The notes beneath the pieces are model-generated. The model was not told the origin of the DNA. It ran no database searches and was given only the letters and a program-made list of their open reading frames with translations. DNA of 64,000 bases from an uncultured SAR116 cluster alpha proteobacterium. GTDB lineage: Bacteria; Pseudomonadota; Alphaproteobacteria; Puniceispirillales; GCA-002684695. Below are positions 1 through 8,827 of this stretch, piece after piece. The position numbers and the translations under genes are program-made. The stretch's first letter is position 1; every line of letters begins with the position of its first letter. The DNA is taken from assembly GCA_902612965.1 (NCBI GenBank), contig CACMFN010000001.1, positions 254,001 through 318,000 on the forward strand, in the 5' to 3' direction.

Positions 1-1650
1 TTGGAACCAGTCAAGATTTGAAAATTCATGTTCTTCATCACGGCAAATCTTTGTTGTTAAAAGCCAAGATTTAAAATCAATTTCTTCTAGATTATTAATT
101 TGCTCCAAGCACCCCTCTTTATCTCTTGCCATGTAATAACCAAAAATAACAGCTGCATGTCTAGGATCAGCATTTGTTTTGCCTTGAGCCACGGGATCAA
201 TTTCAAGTGCAAGCTTTACGGCATCTAAACCTTCATCGACTTTGCCTGTCCTAAGGCAGACTTCACCATAAACAGATAAAACTCTAGGGTCATTAGGAAC
301 TTGTTCATAGCATATTTTAGAATGTCTCTGTGCGGCTCGGAAGTCTTTCATTGCGAGAGAAACTTCTGACATAAGACGATGAACCTCAAAATCATTTTCA
401 TTAAGTTCACGTGCTTTCTTCAAATTATCTTCTGCTTGTTTCCAAACTGTATTAAAATCCTCTTCAAGGTATCCTCTAAATAAACCTTGGCCTAAGGCGC
501 AAGCTTTCCAAGCATAGGCCTGGCCATTTTTCTCGTCAGCTTTAATTGCATCATCAAATGTAGTTAGTGCATTGAGCAATGCATCTTTTTGAACCTTATG
601 GTGAAGAGCTTTACCCTTTAATAATAATTCATATGATGAGAGTTTGTCCGTTGGTTTCCTCTGTGCTCGTTCTAAGCTAGATAATTCAATTTCACCAAGT
701 AATGTAAATGATATTTTTCTTACAATTTCATCTTGAATTTCAAAAATGTCCTCTAGTATTTTATCATATTTATTACTCCAAACAGTATTTCCTTCTTTAA
801 TATCAGATAATTCAATTGAAATTCGAACTCTCTTACCAGATGATCTGATATTTCCGGTTACGACATAATCAACTGCAAAGTTTTCACAAAATTTATCAAG
901 TTCCTCATCGCTATCTCTAAAATCAAAGCAAGTCTGTCTTGAGACAATCTCTAATTCTCGTATCCTTGAAAACTCGGTTATTAAATCTTCAACAATACCA
1001 TCGACTAAAAAACCACTATCTTCATCATTGTTCATATTTGAAAATGGCATCACAGCAAGTTTGGGTTTATAGCTTTCTTTTTTTATTTTTTCTGCATATT
1101 TCTCACCATCAGTTTTTTCAATTTTGGTTCCTGTTGGAGAGATGCCAAATGTTTGAAAGTCATCAGAAATATTTTTTAGTGCTTTTGTTCCTGCATCTTC
1201 TATAACACCCTCAATTTTATTGTTTACTTGGTCTTTTACAGCTGATGAAAGTAATATTTGTTCAGGGGCACAGGCAGCCTCAAGTCTTGCTGCAATGTTA
1301 ACACCGGAACCATATATATTATCCCCTTCTATAATAACATCATCCATATGGATCCCAACACGCCAAACCAATTGTGATTCTTTGTCAGTGTTTTTATTTC
1401 TTTCACTGATTGCCTTTTGGAAGTTTGTTGCTGCATTAACACATGAAACAGGACTTGGAAAATCTGCAATTACTGAATCTCCGGCTGTGTAAAATATTTT
1501 GCCACCAAATTCTTCAATGTAGGGATCAATTATAGATCTACAAGCCTTTAAATTATCAAGTGTTTTTTCTTCATCCTTTTCCATATGACCACTAAAACCA
1601 ACACAATCAGTTGCAAGTATTGATGTTAATTTTCTATTTACAGTGCTCAT
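1..1650 (-). CDS. Adenylate/guanylate cyclase with TolB-like and TPR regions (partial, runs off left edge)
   Basis: Open for 550 codons from the ATG at 1650 to the first base of the window with no stop, so the C-terminus is missing. The N-terminus matches class III nucleotide cyclases: an ATDCVGFS block with a metal-binding Asp near residue 14, a GGKIFYTAGDSV block with the second Asp near residue 58, and GVNIAARLEA near residues 115-125 with the Asn/Arg of the transition-state site. After about residue 190 comes a TolB/FlgO-like segment (KLAVMPFSNM, then a GIVEDLITEFSR helix), and from about residue 340 helical TPR-like repeats. This cyclase-TolB-TPR arrangement is common in Alphaproteobacteria. 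The product is probably cAMP and the signal is unknown. The first metal-site block is followed by GHMEKDEEKTL, close to the usual RLMxxDEExTL. Two short plus-strand open frames here are antisense shadows. Confidence 0.85.
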   Translation of the reverse strand, partial: MSTVNRKLTSILATDCVGFSGHMEKDEEKTLDNLKACRSIIDPYIEEFGGKIFYTAGDSVIADFPSPVSCVNAATNFQKAISERNKNTDKESQLVWRVGIHMDDVIIEGDNIYGSGVNIAARLEAACAPEQILLSSAVKDQVNNKIEGVIEDAGTKALKNISDDFQTFGISPTGTKIEKTDGEKYAEKIKKESYKPKLAVMPFSNMNNDEDSGFLVDGIVEDLITEFSRIRELEIVSRQTCFDFRDSDEELDKFCENFAVDYVVTGNIRSSGKRVRISIELSDIKEGNTVWSNKYDKILEDIFEIQDEIVRKISFTLLGEIELSSLERAQRKPTDKLSSYELLLKGKALHHKVQKDALLNALTTFDDAIKADEKNGQAYAWKACALGQGLFRGYLEEDFNTVWKQAEDNLKKARELNENDFEVHRLMSEVSLAMKDFRAAQRHSKICYEQVPNDPRVLSVYGEVCLRTGKVDEGLDAVKLALEIDPVAQGKTNADPRHAAVIFGYYMARDKEGCLEQINNLEEIDFKSWLLTTKICRDEEHEFSNLDWFQ

Positions 1651-1730
1651 AAAATTGTCCCCCTAATATATAAATTAAATATAATTTTTAATATTTAAAT
1701 ACACAATATTAAAAATCATATCCTTAGTAT

Positions 1731-2897
1731 TTAATATATACAATTTACTATTAAAGGCCCTCTAAAAGCCCAACCAGTAAATTTAACTTCACTGTAATTT
1801 TGGTTTAATTTTATTTTCGGAAAACATTTAAATAGAAGTGGAAGTGCTACTTCTCCAATCAAGCATCTTGAAATCCACGCCCCTGCACAAAAATGAGGAC
1901 CTGCACCAAAAGCTAATGATGCACTTAATTTCCTTGTAATGTTAAATACTTCTGGATTATCAAAAACATCTTCGTCCCTGTTACCTGAACCAAACATAAA
2001 GAATATTCTCTCATTTTTTGTAAACTCTATACTTTCGATAATAGCATTCTTTGCTACTCTCCTTGGAGACATTCCAATGGGCGAGATCCATCGGGAGTAT
2101 TCTTCAAATGCATTTAGCCAAGTATTTTTACCCTCTAGTATTAAATTCAATTGATTTTTATTTTTTAATAAAGCCCAAACCGTACCTGCGATTGCATCTC
2201 TTGGTTCATTTTGTCCTCCTGAAATTGCAAGTTTAATATTGGCACGATTTTGAGTTTCTGATAACCCAGCTTCATGTTGAACTGATAATAAAGAATGATT
2301 TGGAGATTTTTTTATAATCGGTAACATTTCGTCTATATAGTTATCTATTGATTGAGTGCAATTATGGCAATTAGCCTCTATGAGCGGATCACCAGATATA
2401 TTTGCAATACCATCTATCATTCCTTGGCTAACTCTATCCATTTCAGTAAAAGCCATATTAGATAAACCAGTAACAGTTTTGAGAGCTTCAGCTGAAACAG
2501 GTAAAGCAAAGTCTTTAATCAAATCACCTTTCTTTTTTCTTTTCATTTGACATAAAATTTTTTCTGTATTTTTAATGAAATCCTTTTTCCAGATATTTTT
2601 AACAGTCTTAGGGGAAATAGATGGTAAAATAGCTTTTCTCTCTAATTGATGGCTTTCACCATCTTTTCTCATCATATTTTCACCCATGAGTGTAGTCATC
2701 AGACCACCAGGCTGAACAGATGAAAATATATCAATTTTCTTTTCATTTTCTGATATGGAATTTCTTTTAGTAAAAAGTGTAGAATGAAGTTGAGGTACAA
2801 AACAAATAGGATTTTTCTCTCTCATTAATTTGAGATCAGGGTAAGGGTTTTCCCAAAATTTTTTTAAATCAACTTCATAAATTGGAGCACTTGACAT
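1731..2897 (-). CDS. Cytochrome P450
   Basis: 388 residues, slightly short for a bacterial class I P450. The haem-binding loop FGAGPHFCAG carries the thiolate Cys at residue 337. The K-helix ExxR is present (EYSR, about residue 267). The I-helix reads SGGQNEPRDAIAG (about residues 226-238) instead of the usual AGxxT, so the normal acid-alcohol pair for O2 activation is replaced by an Asn-Glu-Pro-Arg-Asp stretch, seen in a subset of proteobacterial P450s. No ferredoxin or ferredoxin reductase gene is adjacent, so electrons must come from elsewhere. The gene is divergent from the membrane-protein gene that starts near 3003. Substrate not predictable from sequence. Confidence 0.9.
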   Translation of the reverse strand: MSSAPIYEVDLKKFWENPYPDLKLMREKNPICFVPQLHSTLFTKRNSISENEKKIDIFSSVQPGGLMTTLMGENMMRKDGESHQLERKAILPSISPKTVKNIWKKDFIKNTEKILCQMKRKKKGDLIKDFALPVSAEALKTVTGLSNMAFTEMDRVSQGMIDGIANISGDPLIEANCHNCTQSIDNYIDEMLPIIKKSPNHSLLSVQHEAGLSETQNRANIKLAISGGQNEPRDAIAGTVWALLKNKNQLNLILEGKNTWLNAFEEYSRWISPIGMSPRRVAKNAIIESIEFTKNERIFFMFGSGNRDEDVFDNPEVFNITRKLSASLAFGAGPHFCAGAWISRCLIGEVALPLLFKCFPKIKLNQNYSEVKFTGWAFRGPLIVNCIY

Positions 2898-3002
2898 TAA
2901 ATAAAAAAACTAACTTATTATATTTTAAATATAACATAAATTTGTTGCAAAAATTTATGTTTATGGCAAATAAGTATTATCAAAATTAAATTGAAAGATC
3001 AT

Positions 3003-3542
3003 ATGTCAAGCTTAAGGAATATTTCAAAAAACAATTTACTACCATTTTTATATATTGTTTTGTTTTTATTAGTAGGAAGATTAATACCACATCCTCCAAA
3101 TTTTACACCAATTCTAGCTGTTGCTATATTAGCTCCATATATATCCAATAATAGGTTTTTGTCATATTCAATGACAATTATTGCGATGTTTATTTCAGAT
3201 CTAATCATTGGATTACATAGTGGTATTCTATGGATTTATTTAGCAATTTTGATTTGTAGCTTTGTAAGTGAATTCTTAATGAAATTCGGGAGATTTAGCT
3301 TAAGACTTGGTTTAATGACTATAGTGTCATCTTTATTGTTTTTCTTAATAACGAATTTTTCAGTTTGGTTAATATATGATTATTACCCTAAGACTTTTGA
3401 GGGTCTTTTACTTTGTTATACAATGGGAATACCATTTGTGAAAAATACAATACTTAGTACTATGATTTATACAGGAATTTTTGTCTTAGTTATCAAAAGT
3501 TTGGAAAAATCTAATATAGGACTTAATTTTAGAACAAGTTAG
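3003..3542 (+). CDS. DUF6580-like integral membrane protein, possible ECF-type substrate component
   Basis: About 179 residues with five or six hydrophobic segments. The early block RLIPHPPNFTPILAVAI followed by a second helix is typical of the DUF6580 family, small membrane proteins that resemble substrate-binding (S) components of ECF vitamin transporters. I chose the ATG at 3003; an in-frame TTG at 2991 would add four residues, and neither has a clear ribosome-binding site. The gene ends one base before the stop of the convergent TonB-like gene. Its neighbours suggest involvement in vitamin or cofactor uptake, but that is context only. No ECF ATPase or T component is present in the window. 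Confidence 0.65.
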   Translation: MSSLRNISKNNLLPFLYIVLFLLVGRLIPHPPNFTPILAVAILAPYISNNRFLSYSMTIIAMFISDLIIGLHSGILWIYLAILICSFVSEFLMKFGRFSLRLGLMTIVSSLLFFLITNFSVWLIYDYYPKTFEGLLLCYTMGIPFVKNTILSTMIYTGIFVLVIKSLEKSNIGLNFRTS

Positions 3543-3543
3543 T

Positions 3544-4161
3544 TTAATTTTGATTAAGTTCAAAATTCAAAGGAATTAGAAAATTAAAAATTTTGTTTTT
3601 TGCCTCAAATCCAGCCTTAGGAAATAATTTTATTTTTTTAATCAATTGTAATGCTACATTATCTAAAGTTTTATTTCCTGAAGATTGATTTAAACTTAGA
3701 TCCAGTATTTCTCCATTAGTATTAAGCGATAGATTAACAAATAAACTTCCAGAAATATTTTTCTTCTTTAAAATTAATGGATAAGTAATTTGATTTTTAA
3801 TTTCAAAGTTTAGTGTATTTATCCAGTTATTCAAATTTTTAATATCTCCCTCAAATAAATCAAATGTCTTGTTGATATTATTTTTTTTATCTTTATTTAA
3901 TTCATAGATCATAAATTGAAAACCGATTGTGTTGCCTGTGTTTTCAAATGTTCTAAAACCTAAATCTTCTAAATATAATTTGAATGCGCCCATACTTTTT
4001 GAATTTCCAGGGCCACTAAATTTTGGATACCCATCTGGAAATTTCTTTAAAAATTTAGAATAAGTTGGATAATTTTGGTTATCAGAATGTGCTGATTGCT
4101 TAAAAAAAACAGTATGAAAAACAATAAAAATTATTATCCATACTGTTTTTTTAAAAAACAT
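3544..4161 (-). CDS. TonB-like C-terminal domain protein
   Basis: 205 residues. An N-terminal hydrophobic stretch (residues 4-17) can act as a signal peptide or membrane anchor. The C-terminal 70 residues show the TonB C-terminal fold pattern: FVNLSLNTNGEILDLSLNQSSG, then LDNVALQLIKKIKLFPKAG. The proline-rich spacer of classical TonB is absent; residues 30-120 are instead polar and partly helical. It lies 17 bases downstream of the BtuB-like receptor gene on the same strand, so it is probably co-transcribed under the cobalamin riboswitch. It may be a receptor-dedicated energy transducer or accessory. No exbB/exbD is nearby. Confidence 0.6.
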   Translation of the reverse strand: MFFKKTVWIIIFIVFHTVFFKQSAHSDNQNYPTYSKFLKKFPDGYPKFSGPGNSKSMGAFKLYLEDLGFRTFENTGNTIGFQFMIYELNKDKKNNINKTFDLFEGDIKNLNNWINTLNFEIKNQITYPLILKKKNISGSLFVNLSLNTNGEILDLSLNQSSGNKTLDNVALQLIKKIKLFPKAGFEAKNKIFNFLIPLNFELNQN

Positions 4162-4178
4162 TTTATATGACTGACCAG

Positions 4179-6053
4179 TTAAAATGCATTATCAATACTT
4201 AGGTAAAATGCTCTTGGTGAAGTTCCAAATTTGTTAATAACTTGATAGCTAGTATTAAAAATATTTTCAATTCTAAGTTTTAAATTTGTATTTTCATACA
4301 ATTTATATTTAGCTAATAAATTAAACAATGTGTAGTCATCTAATTCTACATCACATTTTGTTCCATTTATAGTATCACAAATATCAGTATTATGTTTTGC
4401 AATTCCATTAAAATATAATTTATCATTAAACTGAGTTCCCAAATTTAAACCTAATTGATTTCTTGGAACACGAATTATTTTCCCACCATTTTCATCTGCA
4501 ATGTATGAATAGGAGATGTCTAAAGAAGTAGATTCGCTCATATTGTAAATATTGCTTATTTCGAAACCTTCTCTTTTCTTTTTTGTTGATGTTTGTTCGT
4601 ATTTACCAACCCATCCACCAGGGGGATTTGCAACCCAGTTAATTATATCCTCAGTTTCATTAGAAAAATAAGCCACTTTAAATTTAAGACTATCATTTAA
4701 ATTATTCGAATATTCTAGATCAAAATTGGAACTTTTTTCAGGTTTTAAGTCAGCATTGCCATTACTGCTGTCATAAAGTTCATAAAGGGAAGGTGACCTA
4801 AAACCAGTTCCATATGATCCTTTTAAATTAGCATTTTTACTTAACTCATAAGCAGAAGAAATTCTAAATGAAAATTGTTCCCCAAAAGCAGAATGGCCAT
4901 CATTTCTTATAGCTAGAGTATTATTCAATTGTGGTGATGTTTGATGAATTATTTCACCGAAAATTCCAAAAATATCATTTTCATGATTTGTTGTTGGGGT
5001 TTTATCTTGTATAAAATCTGAACCAAAAACATACGTAATTTTATCATTCAAATTACTTGACCCTTTATATGACATAAAGGTTCTTTCTCCTTTGTTTTTA
5101 TAGCTAGAAAATGTTTGTCCACTTCTATCAGAACTAAATTTGCTATAATTTAATACATTAGAAAGATTATTGAATTCTTTTTCATATTCTAATCCAATAC
5201 CTTGAGTGTATTCATTAGCATAATATGTTGATGTATCTGACGAGCCAAAAGAATCATCTGTTTCAACATACTCATCAGTGGAAAATAAATTAATACCTAA
5301 TATAGAGTTATCATCAAAAAAATGTTTTCCATTAATTGAGTATCGTTTGTTTTCAAACCCATCTTTTTCAGTAGCACCAAGTTTTCTGTCTAAAGCAGAA
5401 AATCCTTCACTTTCCAAATTGTAAAAATCAAATACATATTCTGAGGACTTGTTTTCAAGTAAATATTTATATCTAAGAGCTTTAGTATCAAAACTTCCAT
5501 ACTCTAGAGTGATTTTATTATTTTTTTCATTTTTGGATTTTAATAAATTTGTTCGAATATTGATAACTCCACCAATAGCTTGTGTTCCGTATAAAGCTGA
5601 TTGAGACCCCTTAAGAATTTCAATACTTTCTACATCTTCAGTCAAAAAATTTGATAATGATGGTGTTTGTTGGGTTCCTGATGGATTGCCTATATCAATA
5701 CCATCTACAAAAACTCGTGAATAGTAAGGGCTTGTCCCCCTAATAAAAACCGTAGATAAATTTCCAGTTGAGCCACTCCTAACTACTGAAATACCTGGCA
5801 CTTTATCTAAAAAATCAACCAAATAAACACTTTCTGAACCAGCAATTTCTTCTTTTGAATAAATGTTTACAGAAGAACCCACTTTCGAGAGTTCCGTTGG
5901 TGTTTTATTGGCTAAAATTGAAATTTCATTTAATACAATACGATTGCTAGTGTCGAATTGATCCAAAAACTTTTTTATTTCAGCATCATAACCAAACGCT
6001 GAATTTAAAAGATAAAAGTATAATAGTATAATAAAAAAAATTATTTTTGGCAT
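4179..6053 (-). CDS. btuB: TonB-dependent outer-membrane receptor, vitamin B12 type
   Basis: 624 residues, the usual length for BtuB. Signal peptide at residues 1-21, then a plug domain (about 40-165) with VFIRGTSPYYSRVFVDGIDI, LTEDVESIEILKGSQSALYG and AIGGVINIRT, all hallmarks of TonB-dependent receptors. The rest alternates polar and aromatic beta strands and ends in a C-terminal aromatic residue (Phe), the outer-membrane signature. A TonB-box candidate is NEISILANKT near residues 42-51. A cobalamin riboswitch in the 5' leader supports corrinoid as substrate. A Shine-Dalgarno GAAAGG stands 7 bases before the ATG and lies inside a hairpin-forming segment (see the regulatory entry at 6061-6106). 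Confidence 0.88.
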   Translation of the reverse strand: MPKIIFFIILLYFYLLNSAFGYDAEIKKFLDQFDTSNRIVLNEISILANKTPTELSKVGSSVNIYSKEEIAGSESVYLVDFLDKVPGISVVRSGSTGNLSTVFIRGTSPYYSRVFVDGIDIGNPSGTQQTPSLSNFLTEDVESIEILKGSQSALYGTQAIGGVINIRTNLLKSKNEKNNKITLEYGSFDTKALRYKYLLENKSSEYVFDFYNLESEGFSALDRKLGATEKDGFENKRYSINGKHFFDDNSILGINLFSTDEYVETDDSFGSSDTSTYYANEYTQGIGLEYEKEFNNLSNVLNYSKFSSDRSGQTFSSYKNKGERTFMSYKGSSNLNDKITYVFGSDFIQDKTPTTNHENDIFGIFGEIIHQTSPQLNNTLAIRNDGHSAFGEQFSFRISSAYELSKNANLKGSYGTGFRSPSLYELYDSSNGNADLKPEKSSNFDLEYSNNLNDSLKFKVAYFSNETEDIINWVANPPGGWVGKYEQTSTKKKREGFEISNIYNMSESTSLDISYSYIADENGGKIIRVPRNQLGLNLGTQFNDKLYFNGIAKHNTDICDTINGTKCDVELDDYTLFNLLAKYKLYENTNLKLRIENIFNTSYQVINKFGTSPRAFYLSIDNAF

Positions 6054-6060
6054 GGTACGC

Positions 6061-6106
6061 CCTTTCTACATTAATGTTAATCATCTGTAGAAAGTTTCTT
6101 CTACAG
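6061..6106 (-). promoter_or_regulatory. Putative expression platform: alternative hairpins around the btuB ribosome-binding site
   Basis: Three related segments lie between the riboswitch and btuB. Reading the minus strand: CTGTAGAA (6106-6099), CTTTCTACAG (6094-6085) and TGTAGAAAGG (6070-6061), the last of which contains the Shine-Dalgarno. The middle segment can pair either with the first (8 bp) or with the third (9 bp, hiding the ribosome-binding site). This is the geometry of a mutually exclusive anti-sequestor/sequestor switch. Pairing seen by eye; mechanism inferred. Confidence 0.6.
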
Positions 6107-6164
6107 CGATGCTATAATCACCGCTGCGGAGTACCGCCCCAACACGCCCCACGCGTATTAAGTG

Positions 6165-6335
6165 GGTGAAGTTGCAGGGCAGGTATCCTGACTTATGGGT
6201 TTGCACCTTATTTCACCTTCCCAGAATATAATTCCAGTGGCATTCGAAATAAGGCTCGCCAATTACAGTTGCGGGGGCAGTTCTGGATTCTAAAAACTCA
6301 CCAGATTCCCGTTTTAATTTCAGATAAATCTGAAA
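6165..6335 (-). promoter_or_regulatory. Cobalamin (B12) riboswitch
   Basis: Read on the minus strand, the core elements appear in order: CGGGAATCTGGTG, AACTGCCCCCGCAACTGTA, GCCACTG, GGGAAGGTG and the B12 box AGTCAGGATACCTGCC. These match the cobalamin riboswitch consensus nearly base for base. It sits in the leader of the btuB-like gene, so receptor synthesis should fall when B12 is sufficient. Boundaries are approximate. It accounts for most of the 342-base gap between btuB and the fumarylacetoacetase gene. Confidence 0.95.
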
Positions 6336-6395
6336 ACCCTACAATCATATCTTTGTGTTATAGTATTACTATTGTCAAATAGAATTGTTAAGAAA

Positions 6396-7406
6396 TTAAA
6401 CCTTTTTAACTTGCTGTTCAATCTTCCCAAAAATTGAGTTATTTTGTTTGTCTTTCATCTCAATTCTTGTAGTGTCCCCAAACTTCATAAATGGAGTTTT
6501 AGGTTTCCCCTCCAAGATTGTTTCAACCATTCTAATCTCGGCAATACATGAATAACCAAGACCTCCGTTTTTAATTGATTTTCCTGGTCCACCATTTTTA
6601 TCTCTATTTGAAATAGTTCCTGATCCTATAATTGTTCCAGCACCGAGATTACGACTTTTACAAGCATGAGCTATTAACTCGCCAAAATTAAATGTCATAT
6701 CTATTCCAGCATCAACGCGTCCAAGTGGTTCACCATTTAAGTCTACTTCCAAAACTTGGTTAACTTTCCCACTTTGCCAAATTGAACCTAATTCATCAGG
6801 TGTAACTGCAACTGGCGAAAATGCTGTAGATGGTTTAGACTGAAAAAACCCAAATCCTTTTGCTAACTCATTTGGTATAAGGTTTCTAAGTGAAACATCA
6901 TTTACTAACATTATTAGTCGAATTTTAGATAATGCATCTTCTGAAGAGGTTCCCATTTTAACTTCACCTGTTACAATAGCAATTTCACCTTCCATATCAA
7001 TTCCCCAACTTTCGTCAGGTAGTAATATTGGAGACATTGGTGGATAGAAATCATCTGATCCTCCTTGATACATTAAAGGATCAGTCCAAAAACTTTCTGG
7101 CATTTCAGCGCCTCTAGCCTTCCTTACAAGATGAACGTGATTGACATATGCTGACCCATCTGCCCACTGAAAAGAACGTGGAAATGGTGAGTGAACAAGA
7201 GTGGCATCAAAAGTATTAGATTTTAACTTCCCTGCATTTAGCTCGATTGAAATATCTTCAAGTAAAGTTTTTACACTGTCCCAATTATCCATTGCATTTT
7301 GCATAGTTGTTACTATATCTTGGGCTTTTACAAATGTCTTAAGATCCTTTGATACGATTATAAGTTGACCGTCCTTAGTTCCATCATTAAGGGTTGCTAA
7401 TTTCAT
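6396..7406 (-). CDS. fahA: Fumarylacetoacetate hydrolase (fumarylacetoacetase)
   Basis: 336 residues of the FAA-hydrolase family. Metal-site residues are visible: ExE in DMEGEIAIV (Glu139, Glu141) and the Asp of LVNDVSLRN (Asp170). SRNLGAGTIIGSGTISN follows, as in the family. Predicted to split fumarylacetoacetate into fumarate and acetoacetate, the last step of tyrosine/homogentisate degradation. It lies 10 bases downstream of hmgA on the same strand. No maleylacetoacetate isomerase is visible here, so isomerisation must be encoded elsewhere or be non-enzymatic. Confidence 0.88.
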   Translation of the reverse strand: MKLATLNDGTKDGQLIIVSKDLKTFVKAQDIVTTMQNAMDNWDSVKTLLEDISIELNAGKLKSNTFDATLVHSPFPRSFQWADGSAYVNHVHLVRKARGAEMPESFWTDPLMYQGGSDDFYPPMSPILLPDESWGIDMEGEIAIVTGEVKMGTSSEDALSKIRLIMLVNDVSLRNLIPNELAKGFGFFQSKPSTAFSPVAVTPDELGSIWQSGKVNQVLEVDLNGEPLGRVDAGIDMTFNFGELIAHACKSRNLGAGTIIGSGTISNRDKNGGPGKSIKNGGLGYSCIAEIRMVETILEGKPKTPFMKFGDTTRIEMKDKQNNSIFGKIEQQVKKV

Positions 7407-7416
7407 TTTTTATTAT

Positions 7417-8712
7417 TTATATTTTTCCTGTAAAATTTTTCTTTATATCACTCCAGCACTCAATATAATCATCTTGAAGCTCTTTTGCTTCTGATGCAAA
7501 TTTAGTCAAGTGTTGCGGATATTTCGTTTCAAACATAAAAGCAAGTGTATTAGTAATTTTTACAGGCTCTAGTTCAGCATTACTTGCTTTTTCAAATGCT
7601 TCTGCATCTGGGCCGTGAGGTAGCATCATATTATGTAAACTAATTCCTCCAGGGACAAACCCTTCAGGTTTTGCATCATACTGTCCATAAACCAAGCCCA
7701 TAAATTCCGACATGATATTTCGATGATACCATGGAGGTCTAAAAGTATTCTCGGCAACTGCCCATCTTTCAGGAAAAATAACTAAATCTACATTAGCAGT
7801 GCCATCAGTTTCGGTTGGTGCAGTGAGAACTGTATATATAGATGGGTCTGGATGGTCAAAACTTATTGCTCCAACAGGTGAAAAATATTTAAGATTGTAA
7901 CAATATGGAATGTAATTACCATGCCATGCAACAACATCAAGGGGACTGTGATCAAGTTCGGTTTTATAAAATGAACCACACCATTTAATAATTGATATAT
8001 GCTTTTTATCAATGTCTTCAAAACTGGCTACAGGAGTTTTAAAGTCTCTTGGATTTGCAAGGCAATTTGCACCTATTGGCCCTCTATCTGGTAAGGTAAA
8101 TTTTGCTCCATAATTTTCACAAATATAACCACGTGATGGTTTTTCACAGGAGACTTTAACCATCATTCCTCTTGGCAAGACTGCAATTTCACCAGGGCTA
8201 ACAAACATTTTTCCCATCTCAGTAAAAAGTAATATGCTTTCTTTTTCAGGTACATAAAGCATTTCTGCGTCAGCATTTGTAAAAACAATGTTATCAATAG
8301 ACTTATTAAAGGCATAAATAGATGCAGCCATGCCTGCATGTGTGTTTACGTCACCTGATGTTGTTATAGTTCGAATGCCATCAATAAAACCAGTTTCATT
8401 CTTTGGTAATGGGAATGGATCCCATCTATATTGTCCTAAAGGAAAACTATTTGCATTTATATTTGGTGCAGTTTTCCAAAATGGATATTCAGTTTTAATA
8501 TACTTCCCAGTGTGTTTTACTGAGGGTCTGATGCGATAAAGCCATGATCTTTCATTTATGCTTCTTGGTGCAGTAAATGGAGAACCACTTAATTGTTCTG
8601 CATATAAACCATAAGCACATTTTTGAGGAGAGTTTCTGCCCTCAGGCAAAGCATTTGGCAAAGCTTCGGTTTGAAAATCATTACCAAATCCAGTCATGTA
8701 TTCAAGTTTCAT
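7417..8712 (-). CDS. hmgA: Homogentisate 1,2-dioxygenase
   Basis: 431 residues, full length for the family. It opens with [18 protein letters not shown], the conserved N-terminus. The iron ligands correspond to His330 and Glu336 in [12 protein letters not shown] and His366 in LPHGPDA, with the 6- and 30-residue spacing of the human enzyme. It opens the homogentisate ring to maleylacetoacetate. First gene of a two-gene hmgA-fahA operon, divergent from the DapA-family gene at 8828. Cytoplasmic and Fe(II)-dependent. No regulator gene lies beside it. Confidence 0.95.
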   Translation of the reverse strand: MKLEYMTGFGNDFQTEALPNALPEGRNSPQKCAYGLYAEQLSGSPFTAPRSINERSWLYRIRPSVKHTGKYIKTEYPFWKTAPNINANSFPLGQYRWDPFPLPKNETGFIDGIRTITTSGDVNTHAGMAASIYAFNKSIDNIVFTNADAEMLYVPEKESILLFTEMGKMFVSPGEIAVLPRGMMVKVSCEKPSRGYICENYGAKFTLPDRGPIGANCLANPRDFKTPVASFEDIDKKHISIIKWCGSFYKTELDHSPLDVVAWHGNYIPYCYNLKYFSPVGAISFDHPDPSIYTVLTAPTETDGTANVDLVIFPERWAVAENTFRPPWYHRNIMSEFMGLVYGQYDAKPEGFVPGGISLHNMMLPHGPDAEAFEKASNAELEPVKITNTLAFMFETKYPQHLTKFASEAKELQDDYIECWSDIKKNFTGKI

Positions 8713-8827
8713 ATATTTATCATTATAATTTAATTATATTGAATTATAATGAACAAAATTTGCTTTTTTATCAATAAACATTTATTTCAACTAATATTCT
8801 GATCAAAATAATAAAGGTAATATTCAA

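Noticed and set aside
939-1492. Two plus-strand open frames (88 and 90 codons)
   Set aside because: They lie fully antisense to the nucleotide cyclase frame, which has clear family motifs; no ribosome-binding sites and unlike any protein family.
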